Assembly (NCBI RefSeq): GCF_014905175.1 | Contig: NC_057792.1 | Location: forward strand, 6,510,001 to 6,574,000 | Source: Aphidius gifuensis | Taxonomy: Eukaryota; Arthropoda; Insecta; Hymenoptera; Braconidae | DNA length: 64,000 nt | Direction of reading: 5' to 3' | In this document: piece by piece, positions 1-16,066 of the stretch | Numbering within the stretch: position 1 is the stretch's first letter | Layout of the letters: every line of letters starts with the position of its first letter | Position numbers and translations under genes: made by a program | The notes under the pieces: model-generated | Databases searched by the model: none | Seen by the model: the letters and a program-made list of their open reading frames with translations, nothing else | What the model was told of the DNA's origin: nothing

Positions 1-929
1 GACTCTGCTAAGCTAATTTACGTTTAACCAAACTCTTGTGGTTTGAACACGAATAAAGGATGTTAAAAAAATTCAATAAAAAATTGAAAAATTTTTTTTT
101 TAAAAGACAATACTCTGGTAAATTAAAAGTACAGTGTTTCGAAATAATAATCATTGAAAAAACAATAAAATATATTGTGAAAAATACGCAAGATGTGTAA
201 AATTAGTTCTTTTTTTTTTTATCAAAAAGAAAAAAGGTTCAAAGTGGATTACGCTTGGGTTAGTTCAGGAAGTTGTTACAAAGAGATTTTGAATTTGCAA
301 CTGCCGTTAATCTAGATAGCAGTCAACTGACTCTTCTTTTTTTATTTTTTTTTAACTCTTTCAAACATCTTCAGTAACCCCTTGCGTTAAATTACAAACC
401 GTTTGTTCTGACTGTTTTGTTTTTTTGTATTTATTGTTTTTCTTTTTGTCTAGTATTTTTATTTTATTTCTTTTTTGTATCAAGTACAAATGGACAGTGA
501 TGAAATAAACCGCAATTTTGTAACAAAGTTTCAGTCATGCTGAACAGACCCTTGACATGATCCTATAACAATTAAGCTACCATTTTGAATTTGTCTATTT
601 TCTTTTTATTTTTAGTGTTGCATTATTTAAATGGAATGTATTAATTATATTCTGAATATTCAATGAATATGATATAGATACAAGACAGTTCAATCTGTCA
701 AAGTTGACTGATTAATTAGGCGTTCGAAGTATATAGGGATTTTGATTGATCGATCGTGTCCTCTGGTTCTCTCATTCAATGCTATATCGTCTTTTGCTAT
801 TCATATCTTTCTCCAATTTCACTCTGTGTTTAGAATTTCTATCCCTTTTTATTATTCTCTTTTTTATACTACAATTTGACTATAGAGTGGACATTACCAG
901 TATACAACTGGGCTTGCAATTTCAAGCTT

Positions 930-1552
930 TCCGACAATTTGCCGGAAGAGCTTACGTACTCTCAACCACTACCCCCACACAAACTCCACTACATATACAT
1001 ATAAATTCCCAAGGGATTTCAGCACTTGAATTGATTATCATTCAATTAATTAAATCATCAATCAGTTAACTATTAGTCATGATAATACATATATATTTGT
1101 TCTTATATTATTCATATGTAAATTATGCAAATAACAATAAATAAAAATAATCAAAAAATTATATTGTTATTTTAGTTTGAGGAGGAATTATCGCGATAAT
1201 ATTTGACAAAAATTAGTATTTTTTTTTTGAGGTATACGGTCTTTGTATATCTGCAGAAAAGTGAAGATGCAAAACTTTTGATATTTTTTTTTTTTAAACC
1301 TACACAAATAAAGAAAAAATTTAATCACACACAGATAGAAAAAAATTATTAAAAACTATCAAATTTTGTTTAATTTATTTAATTTTAATAATATGATTAT
1401 TAATTTTATAGTGAAATGTAAATAATGAGGTGTCTATTTTTTTACTAGAATTTTTGTCTACTAATATTTGCTATAAAAACAAGTCAATGCATATCAAGCT
1501 GCATATATTTTTTTTTAATTTGACTTTTAACAGTAATCTCCTCAATAAGTCA
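930..1552 (+). repeat. left arm of a long-range inverted repeat
   Basis: This ~620-bp segment recurs in reverse complement at 26214-26835 with high similarity by eye. It includes the shared core around 'cccaagggatttcagcactt' and the run through 'cagtaatctcctcaataagt'. No open frame or terminal structure identifies it. It is most simply a copy of an unclassified non-autonomous transposable element inside receptor intron DNA. Confidence 0.8.
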
Positions 1553-4500
1553 TTGATTTTAATTTTTTTTTGTATCTTCATAAAAGCCTGTAGTAAATTT
1601 TTATTTTTTCATAATTATCATAATTGTTCGACTAATCAATCCATCAATTTGAAAATGTTTTTCTATGCCAATTATAAATATTTTAGTGTATTCATAAAAA
1701 TATGAATGTTATGTTTTTTTTCTTTAATAAATTCCAATTATTATTTGCATGTTAAACAAAATTGTATAATATATATTTGTTTTATACAATGTATAGCTAT
1801 TAAATATGATAAACTGTTAAATTGTGTAATTTTCCAGTCACACCCCAAGAGATATTTCCAATATTTATTATAGTTCATTCATTAATAAAACAACAATAAT
1901 TTTTCTATATAAATATAGTAATTTCATTATGAAAATAATAAAAATAAGGGGAAAATAATAATTTAATATTTTTAATGAATTATTGATTTTTGAGAAAATG
2001 GTATTTACAATGAGGGGTGAAGGGGAGAAAAAGGTAATATTTGCGGTGGTTGATGTTTTAAACGAGGGAGGAGAAATACAGTGGTCAATGCAACAATGGC
2101 AACAATGCAACACGATAGTAACTAATATCTCGCATAATCAAGCACACCACATTTCAATGAATTCGTATATGATGATGATGATGATTTTCTCATAAGTCAA
2201 TATTCCAAATCACCAGTTAAGTGCTCGAGTTGTTTGATAGACTCTTGACGTTATAACCAGACAAATCGAAATTTCCACTGACTGAATTTTAAATTAATAT
2301 GTACATTTCTATTTATGTCAAACTCTTATTTTATTAATTTAAATTATCATTCGTTTATCTAAAATTGTTTTGAAACATGCTTGATGAAATTTTCTCAATC
2401 AATTATATATTGAATCAATTTCCATATTGTATATCGATATAGACACTTAAATTTTGAAATTCTATGTGCTTTTATATATGTATAAATGTATTGTCTCTGT
2501 CAAATGCAAATTAAACTTTATGATGTGTTTGAGTTTGAATATTGTCGGTCTCTTTTGGTGGTGGTGGTTGCAATAAACACTTTAGCATAAATAAAATAAG
2601 CCACAGTTTATGCCAATCAAATAAAAATATAAACCAATATTTAATATACTTGACACAATGAATTTTATTGTTTTTTATTTTCATAAATAAATAATAATTT
2701 ATGAAAATATCGTAAATTGTTTAAATCTTAATAATTTATATTTTTCATTTGGTATTTTATAATTTTAGAGATAAATTAAAAATTAAACTGTGAATTTATT
2801 TTTTATTTTGTTTGTTATTTTTAAAATGTGGTATTTAAAATGTTGATGTAAGATTTAAAATTAATTAATTGTTTGTATGATTATCAGTTGTAGGACATAT
2901 TATGAAAAATTTTAAGTAAAATAATAAAGGGGTGGTAATGTGGAGGAGGTGATGAAAGGGTAGGTTATATGTATCACCTTAAAATCACTTGTTAAACACA
3001 ACACTCATATGACTTATTATTTACAATATCAACAATTAAATAAATAAATAAATAAATAAACAAACAAATAAATTTAATATATAAAAAATATTAAATTAAA
3101 GTTGAATTGTATTTTTGTTTTGTTTGTACTTGACGATAATGCAAAATTCAAAATAAAAAAAAAAGTGATAATCCTCGATTATTTTCGACGTAAAATTTTA
3201 TCAGTTAAATATATTTTTAGTTAGTTTATCGGTTTGCAAAATGAAAAGTTGTTTGTTATCAAAGGTTGAATTAATATTTTAGCTTGCATTAAATTATTAT
3301 TGGACAATAATAACCAACTTACACAACACACAACTGCATATTCACAAATATTAAACAAAAATCGATTAGTCACAAGTTCCAAACTTCCAGTTCATGAGAT
3401 ATTCCCAAATATATTCTTTCAATTTAAAAAAACAAACAATGATTCTATTAAATTAATAATAACGTTCATGTAATTTTTCAATTAAAAATCAAATCCTAAA
3501 AAAATCTTTTAAATCACATTCAAATATAGTATATATATTTTTTTACATTTTTTAAATTCATATATTCATTCATTTCAATTTTATAGATAAAAATTAAAAT
3601 AATAAAAATATATATTTTATTCCAATTCAATTATAAACCAATAATAAATTAAAAAGTTTTAAAAATAAATTTATAAAATGGCCTTGGATATGAATTCTTG
3701 GCAGATTGCCCAGCATCAAACTGAGCATTAATAGTAACAAGTTAGTAAGGTTGGGTCTTGGTGTTTGCAATGAAATCGATTGAAGAAAATACTGATGATA
3801 GTTGTAGTAGTAGTTGTTGATGTTGGTGATGCATAAGACCTTTATAATAGTCCAAGTCGAGAAATCCCTTGGACCGTAACGCGATACGTTTACGAAACAC
3901 TAGATTCCCACATCCGTACATACTGTCTTCTTCTTATATATATATTTTCGACTCTTGGTAACCCTAAAGCTCCAAACTTTTACCACAAGATGAAGGGCGC
4001 CAACCTCATTTACTATACATAATACACTTTATTTTATATAATAAACTAAAGTTTATTATTATAAAATAAATACAAAAAATAATAAATGCAAGGAAAAAAG
4101 AAAACAACTATTAAGATTTTCATATAAAAATAATGAAAATAATGTTGAAAAGAAAATTATATAATGTAAAAACAGAAACAAGTTGTAATAATCTTTTGAT
4201 TTGTTTTTTTCCTCATTGGGACAACAATTTGTTATTTCTTATCCTACAATTTATACTTGCTATAAAATTATTTTTATCGATTTTATCTAGACAAAGTACT
4301 TCTCATGTTACATGGCTTCTTTCTCGAATATTTTTTCCAACCAATTGTAATTTTATTTTATTTTTAAATAATAAATAAATTGATTAAATTGCTATTTGAT
4401 ATTTATCTTCATTAGACAGAGTATTATATATCATCACTTTTAAAATGCACTTGTTCATAATAATTATAATTTTTTTGAATTTTTAAATAAATTAACTCTA

Positions 4501-7500
4501 TTATTTAAAATTAATGGCATTTTTTTTTTTTTGTTTTTTCAATGTATTCTTGGCAAATATTTTTATTAAACGTATATATTGTTGCCAAAAGATAAAAAAT
4601 TGAGTGTTTGATAGAAATATGTATGTATATATCTATAGATTTTTTTTTTTTTTATATAAAATTTTCAAGTCATATACTTTTATAATAAAAAGGTATTAAA
4701 ATTTTTTAGATATATCACTTGTTTTTAAACTATTTTAATATAAAAATTGGTGTCACGAGTGAATATCATAGCTAAAATATACTGAACACAAATTTCTCTG
4801 TCGAATCATCCTGAAAGAAAATGATTTTCCCAAGAAAAAAAATATACTGTAACGTTTAATTAGTATGAAAAATATTATCCTATATTTAAAATTAAAATTA
4901 ATCATTATAAAAATAATAGAAGCATAGTAAAATATAAACATAATGATTTAATGACTATTTTGAATTTGCCAAAAATTATGACAACAGTATATATCATAGG
5001 ATAAATAAATAAATATTTCATTTAACAATTTATTTATTTTTTTAAATTTACTTTTATCATACATCTTGGATAAATTTAAAATTAATTAATTTAAAAATAA
5101 ATTAATTAGTCATCGTATTGTAATGACTCAATGCTATTATTATTTCAAATTTAATTTGTTTAATATTAATCTTTCAAATATTGTATTAAATGTTTATTTA
5201 TTTTTATTTTATTATTTCAATTTATTATTATATATTATTAATTCAATAATTATTATAAATCTTGGATAAATTTGTAGCTTATTTATTTTTTATTATCATA
5301 TAATCATGAAAATTATTGAAAGAAAAACTAACTTCAATTTTAATATTTATTAAAATTATAAAAAAAAAATATGTACTTATATTTCATATGTCAATTAATC
5401 TTGATCAATACATCATTTATAAAATTGAATTTTTCAAGAATGATAAATTATTTTATTCAAGATGATGGATTATCTTTAAAAAATTTTTCATCTATTCTTT
5501 TTCATATTATTTTTCATTCTCTTTTTTATTTTCCAAACTCCATATTATATTTCTATACATATATATATCTGTTTTGCACGTCTGCAAGCATGTCCAGTTT
5601 TTGTTAAATTATTATTTTATTTTTTTTTTTGCTTGTTGGTCCATTGGGGAAAGGACAACGACGAGTAATGCCTTGATAGTACCATCTGCTACCATAACCC
5701 AAACCCAAGTTTAGAGACCATTGCACATGCCTTCATACCTAAAAATCCTACCAACACCATCACGTACCAGTATGATGCGTCTAAAACGTAAATTAAACAG
5801 TCAAAAAATAAAATTAAAAGAGGAATATAACGAGACTGCAGACACCATCGAGTCAAGACTATATGTATATATATTTGTCCATTCTAAAATTTTCTATTTC
5901 TTTCTTTCCATTCAATCTTTCATCTTTGTTCCTTTGTCAGTCACCCCAAAAATACTTTAGGCATTTATTGTGAATGAAATATATATACAATATACTGGCG
6001 TTAGATAAATTCGTATGAGAAACGTGAGGGGACAAGAGGGTTGAATGAGACAAAGAGAAAAGAAGGGAGGATTCCGTTGGGTAGGTTGGTTTACTGATTT
6101 GAATATTGGAAAAGGAACCAGAGGAAGTGTACGTCATGGTACCATGGCTTTAATTAAAACTCCTGCAAAAAAAAAACTGCCAAAAATTTTAAATCAAAAT
6201 ATATATACATAATAAAAACATATGGTCCTGAGTGAGTGATTCTGTTTTCACGTTTTTTTTTTTTCTTGTGTTATATATACACACGTTGACATAAATAAAC
6301 AAAAAAAAAAATATTAATAATGACAATAATAACAGCAGGAAAAAGTAAAGAATATAAAAAAATTTTAAAACACTTTTAATCACTTTTCCACTGACGTGTG
6401 GATGAATATGCTTTTATGTTGCATGATATTACGTTTTTTTTTATTTTTTATATGAATTTTTTTCTACTTTTTTTTTTTGCAACCTTCTTCAATGTCAAAT
6501 TTTAATTAATACTCTCTTAGGACTTTAATTAGTCCTGTGTTGTCCAAATTAATGACCAAAAAAATTTTTTCAATTTTTTTTTTTGTTTAAATTATTAACT
6601 TTATTATTATTATTATTATTTTATAATAATTAAAAACAAAAAATTTGATTCTTGATGAATTTATTTACGATAAAAGTTTATCATAATTTTTGGTAGAAAA
6701 AATTGGAAGAATAATTGAGTAACGTCTGACTTACAAATTTTATTAAAATTAATTTTAAATAATCTTAAACTCTAAAGGATTTTTTTTTATGATCACTATT
6801 ATTACAATAATTTATCAAAATTAATTTTTATTTAAATTCTAAATCTTGCTATATAAAGAACTATTTTTTAATTTTGGAAAATATCAAATAACAGCCGAGT
6901 AATAATCAAAAAAAAAAATTGATTTTATTTTTATAATTTATCATAACTTCACTGCTCGCTTTGCTGTCAATTTATGATGGATTGAATTGGCTATTAAAAA
7001 TTTCAACTTGATCATTATTTACAGATATTATCAACGTTGTTTTAAAAATATTTTTGATAAAATAAAAAAAATTCTAACAACTTTTTAATTGAATGGAAAA
7101 AAGATGTTATCGTTTGGGAGGAAATCATTCTAGGTTGTTTTTTTTTTTTTCGTTGAAGAGAAGCTTAAGTTGTACCTGAAATAATCCGAGTTAAGGAGAA
7201 GGAAAAACTTATATATATATATATTAAGTAGAGTTCTCTTGGTATATTGTATTTTGTCTGAAGTGCTCTACTAGTCACCATCCCTATCCTCAAGAGTATC
7301 GAGGGGTACTATAAGCCATTCTCGAAACGATAAAATATAAAATAAAAATAAAGCTAAAAATAATCGGTAAAAGTAAAAGTGCTTGCTCAATCAAAAAGTT
7401 TATTTATATTTTTTTCTTCCAAAAGTCTTGTCAATTAAAAGAAAAATATAACAATAAAATTAATGACAGGATAAAGTTTATTACATTTAATTTATTTAAA

Positions 7501-10500
7501 ATATAAATTAACTTACATTTAGTTGATAAAAAAAAATAAAATAATTTAATCATGATACATTGGACATTTTCGAGCATTAATGTTCATAATTTAAGTAAAT
7601 TTGGTTTGTTGAAATTTTGAGAAAGGATGAAGACAATGCTATGACACTTACAGTCGTAAACCTGGTACTGAGTTATAGCATTTGTAGGGTTAAAATTTTA
7701 CTTAAAATTATTGGCTGGATTATCAAGTGAATTGTTAATGTCAGTAAATTGGCATCAATCCAGTATATTTATTATTTTACTATTTTATTTAACAAACATA
7801 GACAAAATAATTTACTATTTTTTTATTTTTTTTTAATTATATTCATTCAGTTTGTAGACAGTATTTCTGTACTGACTGATTTTATGCAGAACATGTGCAT
7901 CTGGTTTTGTATCTAATCGTTCAGTTGGTGTATCTGGTAATAACTAAATTTAGAATGTATTTTAAAAAATAAAAATTCATTTCAATATCAAGTTCGATGC
8001 TGTAATAAACCAGTCTTCCTAAAAAAAAACAGGAAGTTATGTAAAATATTTTGATAAATTAATTTGATTATTTTTGTAAAAATAATAGAATTAATTGAAT
8101 AAAAAAATAAATCACTAATTAAATTAATTAACATTTTTTAAATTTGTATTTTCATATTTAAATAAAATTATTTTTATAATTTTAGTTTAAAAATCTCCAC
8201 TCAATTTTTAACATTTACTCGATGAATTTTTTCTTTTTTTATCCCTAATTATTAAAGGGTTTAAAAAAAAAAAAAAAAACACTTTACCAATCATGTTTTT
8301 ATCAATTGAGATTTGGGTGTCTGAGGAAAAAAAAAAAAAATTTATATATATAATGCCACTTGAACGTGACACACAAGTATGAAATTGTATGTGCGGTAAG
8401 AGAAATACGCCCACATCATGTTCAACTCTATCAACCAAACCCCCATTATGTAACAATAAATTCCTGCAGTCGTTCGCATTCGATAAATACTATCGTCTCT
8501 CATATTTTTTTCATTTTTTAAATCCATTTTTTGTTTTCTATTTTTGTCCAATTCTATTTGTTTTAATTTTCATTTTTCTTTACAAATAACTTGCCTTTGA
8601 ATAGATGACAAATTTACTACTACTTTTTAAATCTTTATTATATTTTTAAATTTATTAATCTTAAAGTTTTAATAGAATGAAAATTTATATATCTTTTGTT
8701 AAATATATTTTTTACGATACTTTTTTATATACGTAGTATAAAAATTTTTAGTCAAAACTAAAACGAATATCGTCATTTATTATAAAAAAAATTAAGTCTT
8801 TTTAAGATCTCATAGAGATCTCTTCTAAATCTCGTTTGTGAGACGGATAGAGATTTATTTTTTTTCAGAGACAAATTAAAGAAAAATTGAAGAAAAATTA
8901 GAGAAAATTAATGAAAGAATTAGAAATAAATTGAACAAGTTAACAACGAATAACTTTTTGAACTTTTTTTTCAATAAATATCTACTTGCACCGACTCCGA
9001 CTCTACGTTTTTTTTTAAATATGGATTCTAAGATTGACCTAAATATGTGTAAATAAATTCTTTTAATTCAATAATAACACAATTAAATAAGTAAACACTC
9101 GAATTTTAAAATTCAACAATATCTACTTGCGCCAGCTCTAACTCCGACCTAAAGTCCGACTCCGACTCTGACTCCGACCTTAAGTCCGACTCTACAGATT
9201 TAAGAGAGATCTTTATGAGATCCCAAAAAGACTTAATTTTTTTAGCTATATTCTATTGAATTTAAAAAATTTTCATCTGTATAATATAATTCAAAAAAAT
9301 AGACAATAAAAGCTGCGTTCTTAATTAATCCCTGATGAAAAAAAAAATCAAAGAAAATAAATAAACAATCACTTGAATTTTCCCTCACAAAATAAAACAA
9401 ATAAAATACAAAACAAAAAAACACATCAACAGTTTATATCGATAAGAAATTTTATCGTTTCACTTATAATACCATCAAATCAAAGAATAAATGTCAGATA
9501 AAATATAAACAAATAAAATTGTATATAAAAAAGATTTTTTATTATAAAAATCTGTGAATGACATTAAGTAGAGAGATGAATGTGTTTCACCATGGCGAAA
9601 AATAAATTTAATGATATATATACTTTACTGTGGTATTAAATCTTCATGGTTGATGAAGTATTATCATCCCTTAATTTTAAGATATATAACAACGGAACAA
9701 TCTACCAAGTTCTAACCACTTTAAAATCTGTATTTTTGCTAGTTCATGTTCCGTGTCTCATCATACATTATCTTTTTTTAATCCCTGTTTTAATTTACTT
9801 TTTTTTTTTTCTAAAAAACTCTTCTATATTCCCCTTAGTATATTTTTTACAACCCTTTTAAAAAATTGAGGAATGACATCACTTGAAGAATGCCACTGGA
9901 ATCTTTTCATGCGTGTTTTCATATACACCTTTGCTGTGCTTCATGAATTTCATTTTATATAAATGTTTTTGAAGGCGCCAACACAATATCATCTTTACAA
10001 AAAAAAAAAAAAGGAGTATTTTACAATGTATACGCTAAAGAGGGTTGTATATATTCATATTATTATAATTGTAGAATTGTCAAGGTAGAGGAAAATTGAG
10101 AGGTAGTTCGGGGAAGTATTGTACCCTTTTATTAAAGTGAGTCTCAAGTGCATTTATCATGTGTGTTTGTGGATGTCTGGATTATGCGTATACTCAAACG
10201 CGATTCACTATCTTTGTCGTAAGCAGAGGTATTCAATGTTCAAGTCTCTAAATTTTTTTTTTTTTTTTTTTTGTCAACACAACACTGATGATGTGCAGAA
10301 GTAGGCAGATGAAAAGAAAATACATATACAAAAAACTCTTTTAAATTTGTCAAAATTTGAGTGCAATTTTTGTGTATAAAAAAAAAAGTGTTGTAAAAAT
10401 ATTTTTTTACTAAATTTAATATATTTTTATTTTTGTTTTATCATATATAAAATTATTATTTATCTAAGAATTTATATATGAAATATTTTCTTTGCATAAA

Positions 10501-11636
10501 AAATGATAATTCTGTTGAATAAAAAAAAAAAACAATATTTACCCTCAAGGGTTGAAGGAATCGATGTGAAATGATAGAGGGTTTTTATTCTTTGGCTCAT
10601 ATGTTTGCATAAGGTTGACATGCGTGTCGTGAAACTACCCAAGGCAACTTGAGATATAATAATAAAAGCATAAATTTCTATTTTCATCGTGTTGTCTTGA
10701 GGGTAGATTAAAAAAAAATACATATATAATATAAAACAGAGCAAAGTTACAACTGTTTTTTTTACATCAAAAATATACTTTTACTTATAGAATGGTTTTT
10801 TTTTTTTATGTATATTATTCATTTTTTTTTTTTTGAGCTTTTATTATCTTTATCTATTGATAGGGAGGAGTGAAACGTGTCATGGACAGACAAACTAGAC
10901 TAGTCTTCGTTTTAGTAATCCCTCGACTGAAATCGATCCACCATTGTTGGCTCATCTCGTCACGCCTCGTTTCATCCTTTGCAATATTTTTTTTTTTTTT
11001 TATATATTTATTATTATTATATTTCTTCAATATTTTTTGTTTTTCTCCAGCCTCTCAAAAAGTTGGAAACATGGACACGACAAGGCAACTTGCCAGAAAC
11101 AACTTGTCTAAGATTTTTTTTTTTCTTAATTTTTGTTTTTCATTAGTTCTTTGGTTAGACTTTCTGAAGTTTTTCTGAATCCTAAACATGAATTTTTTTT
11201 TTAATTTCTGCAAGTTAATTTTACTCTGTTTTATATCAATTTTTTTTTTTTTTTTAATTATTCGTACATTTACATTTTATTTATATTTTTTTCGGTCGAG
11301 AATTTATACAAATTTTTGTATATATTTAAATTTTTAGAGACAAGTTAAATAAGACATTAAATAATGAAGTGAAAGAAAAACTAGTTGGTATTATTACTGG
11401 GTATATGTGCTTGGCCAGAAATTCGTTTTTGGTTTCTCTACATGTATTTATTTCAGTGTACCCCGCCAACCCCAGGTGTAATTATAGTCGTTGCATTTAG
11501 AGCATGTGCCCGTTTTACTGATATCTCAACTAGCCAAATTGTTTGAACAAGTAGAAGAAGAAGAAGGAAAAGAAGAATTTGCAACGAAAAAAATAAAACA
11601 ATTTCAAAAAAAAAAGCGTAATAATTTTATTTAAAT

Positions 11637-12293
11637 GTGCTCAATGAGTTATTATGGGTTATTTATTTATTTATTTATTTTTGATGATTAATAGAGATAT
11701 TTTTCATTTGGATTGAATCAATTAATGTCTCGATGAAAGTGAATATTTATTTGTAATTTTTAATGGAATATAATTAGTCATTTTTGTTGATATTTTTGTG
11801 TTATTTTTTTTTGTTGTTTTAATTTAATATTTTGAATGTTACAAGTAGCGAGTAGTTGTATATGATAGTTTTGAGTCTTTATCGAAAAACAGAATAATTT
11901 TATTTAAAAAAATAACTAAAATTTTTAGCAAACTTTATTGATAATTTATTGGCATTGCTTTCGAATTTTAAATTTACAAATACAAAAACTTTTTGACAAT
12001 ATGACAAATGACTAAATAACCGATGTCAATTATAATCAACGACAAAATAATAAAATAATATTATCTGACGATATGTTAATTGAATTTTAGTTCATAAATT
12101 TAAATATAAATATATTTATTAAAAGCTTCCTTCTTTTTGTATAGTAATTTTTATTATTTTTTTCTATTAAAATTTGTCGTTGATTTTTAATCGTTAGGTT
12201 TTTTTTGTTGTGATTATTTTTGCATTGGTTTTAGTTTCATGTAATTGCCATGTGTAAATCACAGATTAATACAACACTTTTAAATATTTTCAC
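11637..12293 (+). repeat. dispersed direct repeat, copy 1
   Basis: The segment from 'gtgctcaatgag' to 'aaatattttcac' recurs in the same orientation at 18915-19557. The copies are almost identical, with a few small indels (for example a longer TTTA run in this copy). It has no coding potential and sharp edges, as expected of a recent non-autonomous transposon copy. Its class is not recognisable from the ends. Confidence 0.85.
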
Positions 12294-14237
12294 AAAAAAA
12301 AAAAACGATAATAACTACTGTAAGAAATATTTTTACATCGTTTTTACTGTTCTAAATTTAGATACGTATATTAATTTTTTATATAAACAAAAATATTATT
12401 CCAATTTAAAAACAACTAAACAATAATAATTTCTTGTTTTTAATTAATAATCAAAAAACCCATAACTCGGCAATTTTTCATGAAAAGTATCTCCTTTAAT
12501 TTAGCCATCAAGAAAAGACATTAAACTCGGTAGTTATATATATGAAAAGGTAAATGATAATAATCCATTCTAACTCAGTATACCACTGAGAATATATACA
12601 TATACTTTAAGTAATATTATAATACATATAACGAACAGTGGAATAAACCCTTGTTCAACAAATGGCAATGGGGTAAAATGTTGTAACAGTCGATAATTCG
12701 TTGTGCGGATGGTATTCAATATTCAAGTCCCTCAGTGTAGTCCAAGATGGTATGATGTTATTTCCTTTTGGAGCAACACTACTTGCAAATTTCTATACAT
12801 ACAACTTAAACAATACACACAATACACATACAATACTAATATATTTTCTTAACACTAGTATTACAAGTTACTTTTGTCTTTCCGTGTCCATAATTTCTCT
12901 TCCTTGATCGCCCTTTTCTTAGGAGAGATACAATACCTTTGTTTCCATCAAATTATTAACAAATTATATTCAAAAAAAATATATTGTCATCACAAGAAAA
13001 TAAAGACCTTAGTGTTATTTCTATTTTTTAATACCTTACCGTCAAGTTATTGGCTCTACAAGACAAAATTAACAGCCACGATTATTAAATATGTATTTAA
13101 TAAACTTATATGTATACTAGCCGCAGGGTTATTTCAATAACTGCTGCTTATATTTTATACATAAAACATAAAATAATAATAATATACATTTTGATATTTC
13201 AACTTCATTCGACTGTTTGAAATATTTAATATCTGTATTTCTAACCCTTATCCATCCATTAAATTTATAAACCGTAAGAAAATTTCTGACGTTAATGTAC
13301 GTTATGTTATGTTACAATCAATATCGCTATTTTACTATTTTACATCAATATTTTTATACTACAGGATTACACTTTTTTTTTATTTTGTTGATTTTATTTT
13401 ACCTTTATATTTGTTGAATAATATCACTGGATGATGGAAAGTATTTCATGAAATATTTACTATATGGAAATAACCACAATTTTTTTTTTTTTTTTTTTCG
13501 ATTTATAATTTTTTTACATACAGATTATTGGAGTATTGCCAAAACTACGAATTTTTTTTCGATTTAATATTAAATGTTAATTTATGAATTGAGATTAATT
13601 GTGTATTTTGACAATTTTTATTTTTTTTTTATTGCTGGTTTTAATGGTTTTATTTTTTATTTTTTGTTTATGGATTTTATGGATTTTAGTAATGGCTAAC
13701 ACAATGGAATTTATTGGATGGTGATTATTAATGAAATTTTGACGTTATCAAACGTGTTGTTATATTGTGTATATAGGGGTGTATAATGAAACGAAGGTTT
13801 TCTCGTATCACTTTATTCTTTTATGAGATGATAAAATACTTGATAGCATCATTGTTTGCAAGGTATAGTTTTGACGTTGTCATAAAAAGATTGATGATGT
13901 AAATCTGGACACGATATTGTCTATCATATAAACGAAAATAAAAAAAAAATAAAAAAATATAGAATATATATATTTTATCTATCTCTAGGAATAATTTATA
14001 ATTTTATCTATTAAAAAAAAAAAGAAAAAAAAAAGTTTTTTTATTTTCTCTGTTGTATGTATTGTTCGATGTCATAAATTGCACCCTAATGGTTTTCCAT
14101 TTTCATTACCATTTCAATGACACTCGGTTTTCATGTCAATCACAAACCTCTTCAATTGTTTGACTAAATTAACATACATATAATTCATTGAATTATAATT
14201 TCTTATATATATTTATAAAACAATTCGTTTTCAATTT

Positions 14238-15050
14238 TTATTATTTATTCATTTGATTGATTATTTTAATTTATAATTCAAATCAAAAGGTCGAACAATG
14301 ATTAAGTTATTGAACTATTTATTTGTTTAAATTATTTAGATGCAATTTAATAATTTTAGATATCATTTTTTATTTAAATTAATAGATTTAATAGAAATTT
14401 TGACGATAGAAAAGAGAATAATTTTAAACATAATTAATTGTTGTATATGAAATTGATTCAAACAGTTTGGTGTTTTACATTATCTTGATGTATTTATTTT
14501 CCAAAAATTTTAATTATTTTTCGTTGATAATATTCTCGTTATTGATTAAAACAAAAAAAGGGTTCAGGCACTGATAAAGTCACTGAATTAATTTCATTTA
14601 AAATAACTTGAATTCAGTAAAATTATTTGAAATTATAAAATATAAAAATTAATAATTAAATTTATTTTTTTTTATTTATCATTATAATTATTAATTTTTT
14701 TGACTGACTAATTTGTTGTCTTTAGTAACAACTAATGGACTTGTACTTGAAGATAGCATTTATAAAAAAATAAAATTATATTTTTAATAAAATAATGTTA
14801 TTTATATTCACATCAAAAATATCTTATTGATTAATTGAAATAATTTATCAAAATTATTAAAAATTATTATTTATTTTTGTTTATATGAAATTAACATTGG
14901 AAAATTAAACAATTAATTTTATTTTATTATCAAATCAATTAGTATAATTAATTATAAATTAATTCAATATTAATTAACTAATTTGATTATCAGTTGTTTT
15001 ATATTTATTTTAAAAACTTGTTGAATCAGTTGCTTTATAACTTTTTTTTA
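14238..15050 (+). repeat. dispersed repeat family R, copy 1
   Basis: This segment carries 'gggttcaggcactgataaag' and neighbouring sequence also found in reverse at 22944-24035 and forward at 29100-30045. Similarity is strongest from about 14400 to 14890 and fades toward 15050. No open reading frame of note is present. It is an unclassified interspersed element within receptor intron DNA. Confidence 0.75.
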
Positions 15051-16066
15051 ATTTTGTGAAATTATTATTTGTATTCCATTTATTTTGATTAACTGACTTT
15101 TATATATTCAACATAATATTTTTCATTAATTTGTTTTGAAAATTATCACTGATTGTGATATATTTTATAAAGCTCATAGACATTAGTTGCGTTATATTAT
15201 CATTTTTATAATATCTCAAAAATATTTCAATCGGCTTATTGAAATTTTAATGATTGTATTTGATTTATTATGTATAAAATTTTGTTATATTGATATTTAT
15301 TTAATCCGAGCTTTCAAAAAGATTAATTATATAAAAAAAATTCAATAATTCTTTTGTTTATTTTATCAATACATAATTAATCAAATTGTATTTGAACAAA
15401 AAATGAACAAAAAAGATATTAAATAATGAAAAATTCAAAAACACATGATTGATTTTTAAATAATAAATATTTCAAAGTAAAATTTATGATGACAACACCT
15501 GGATGACATTTGTAAATTAACAGTTGTAACTGTCATTATATAATAACGATATTTTCATTTTAAATTATCAATTCAAGTTGTGCAATATATATCGATCAAC
15601 GTTGCAATACTCATTACAATTTTAAATGTTTGTAAAACGATAAATCACTTGGTAATAATTTTCTCATCCACATCCTTGGCGTTTTAGTTGCACCAACTCC
15701 CCAGTGAATAAATGTGTATATGTAGACTTGTAAACTATTATAAATCTTACACCCTCTATATATATTTATTTTTTTTTTTTCACCCTCTCAATTTTCTCCC
15801 TACAACATCACCACAATGACTTGTAGACACGAACTTTTTTTTTCCAATTATTTTCCAACTTATGTGCAATTCTTTTGTTCACAATTTTTACTTTTTCTTT
15901 GTTTTGAATTTTATTGTTTTCATTGTTCATTATAATGTCAAGTTTATTTTTATTTTCAAATTCAATAAATCTTTTTGTTTCTTCGACAATTTGAATTGTA
16001 TTTATAATATATTATTTTTTTGTTAAAGCTAATTCAAATATATAATTTTATTTTTTTATTTTGCAG

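Larger units (their letters stand above)
1..16066. other. long AT-rich noncoding stretch upstream of the first visible receptor exon
   Basis: No convincing gene is visible. Open frames here are short, built from poly-Phe/Ile/Lys codons, and show no protein-family pattern. The receptor exon at 16067 opens in the middle of a codon behind a good splice acceptor, so this stretch is most likely its upstream intron, with earlier exons (ectodomain, first membrane helices) left of the window. It contains dispersed repeats (930-1552, 11637-12293, 14238-15050) and microsatellites such as the TTA run near 6603-6620. A few GC-richer patches (about 5640-5720 and 3800-4010) have no assigned role. Confidence 0.6.

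Noticed and set aside
746..1069. 107-residue plus-strand open frame with hydrophobic start
   Set aside because: Its second half lies in a dispersed repeat (930-1552) and the hydrophobic run comes from T-rich sequence; no supporting homology pattern.
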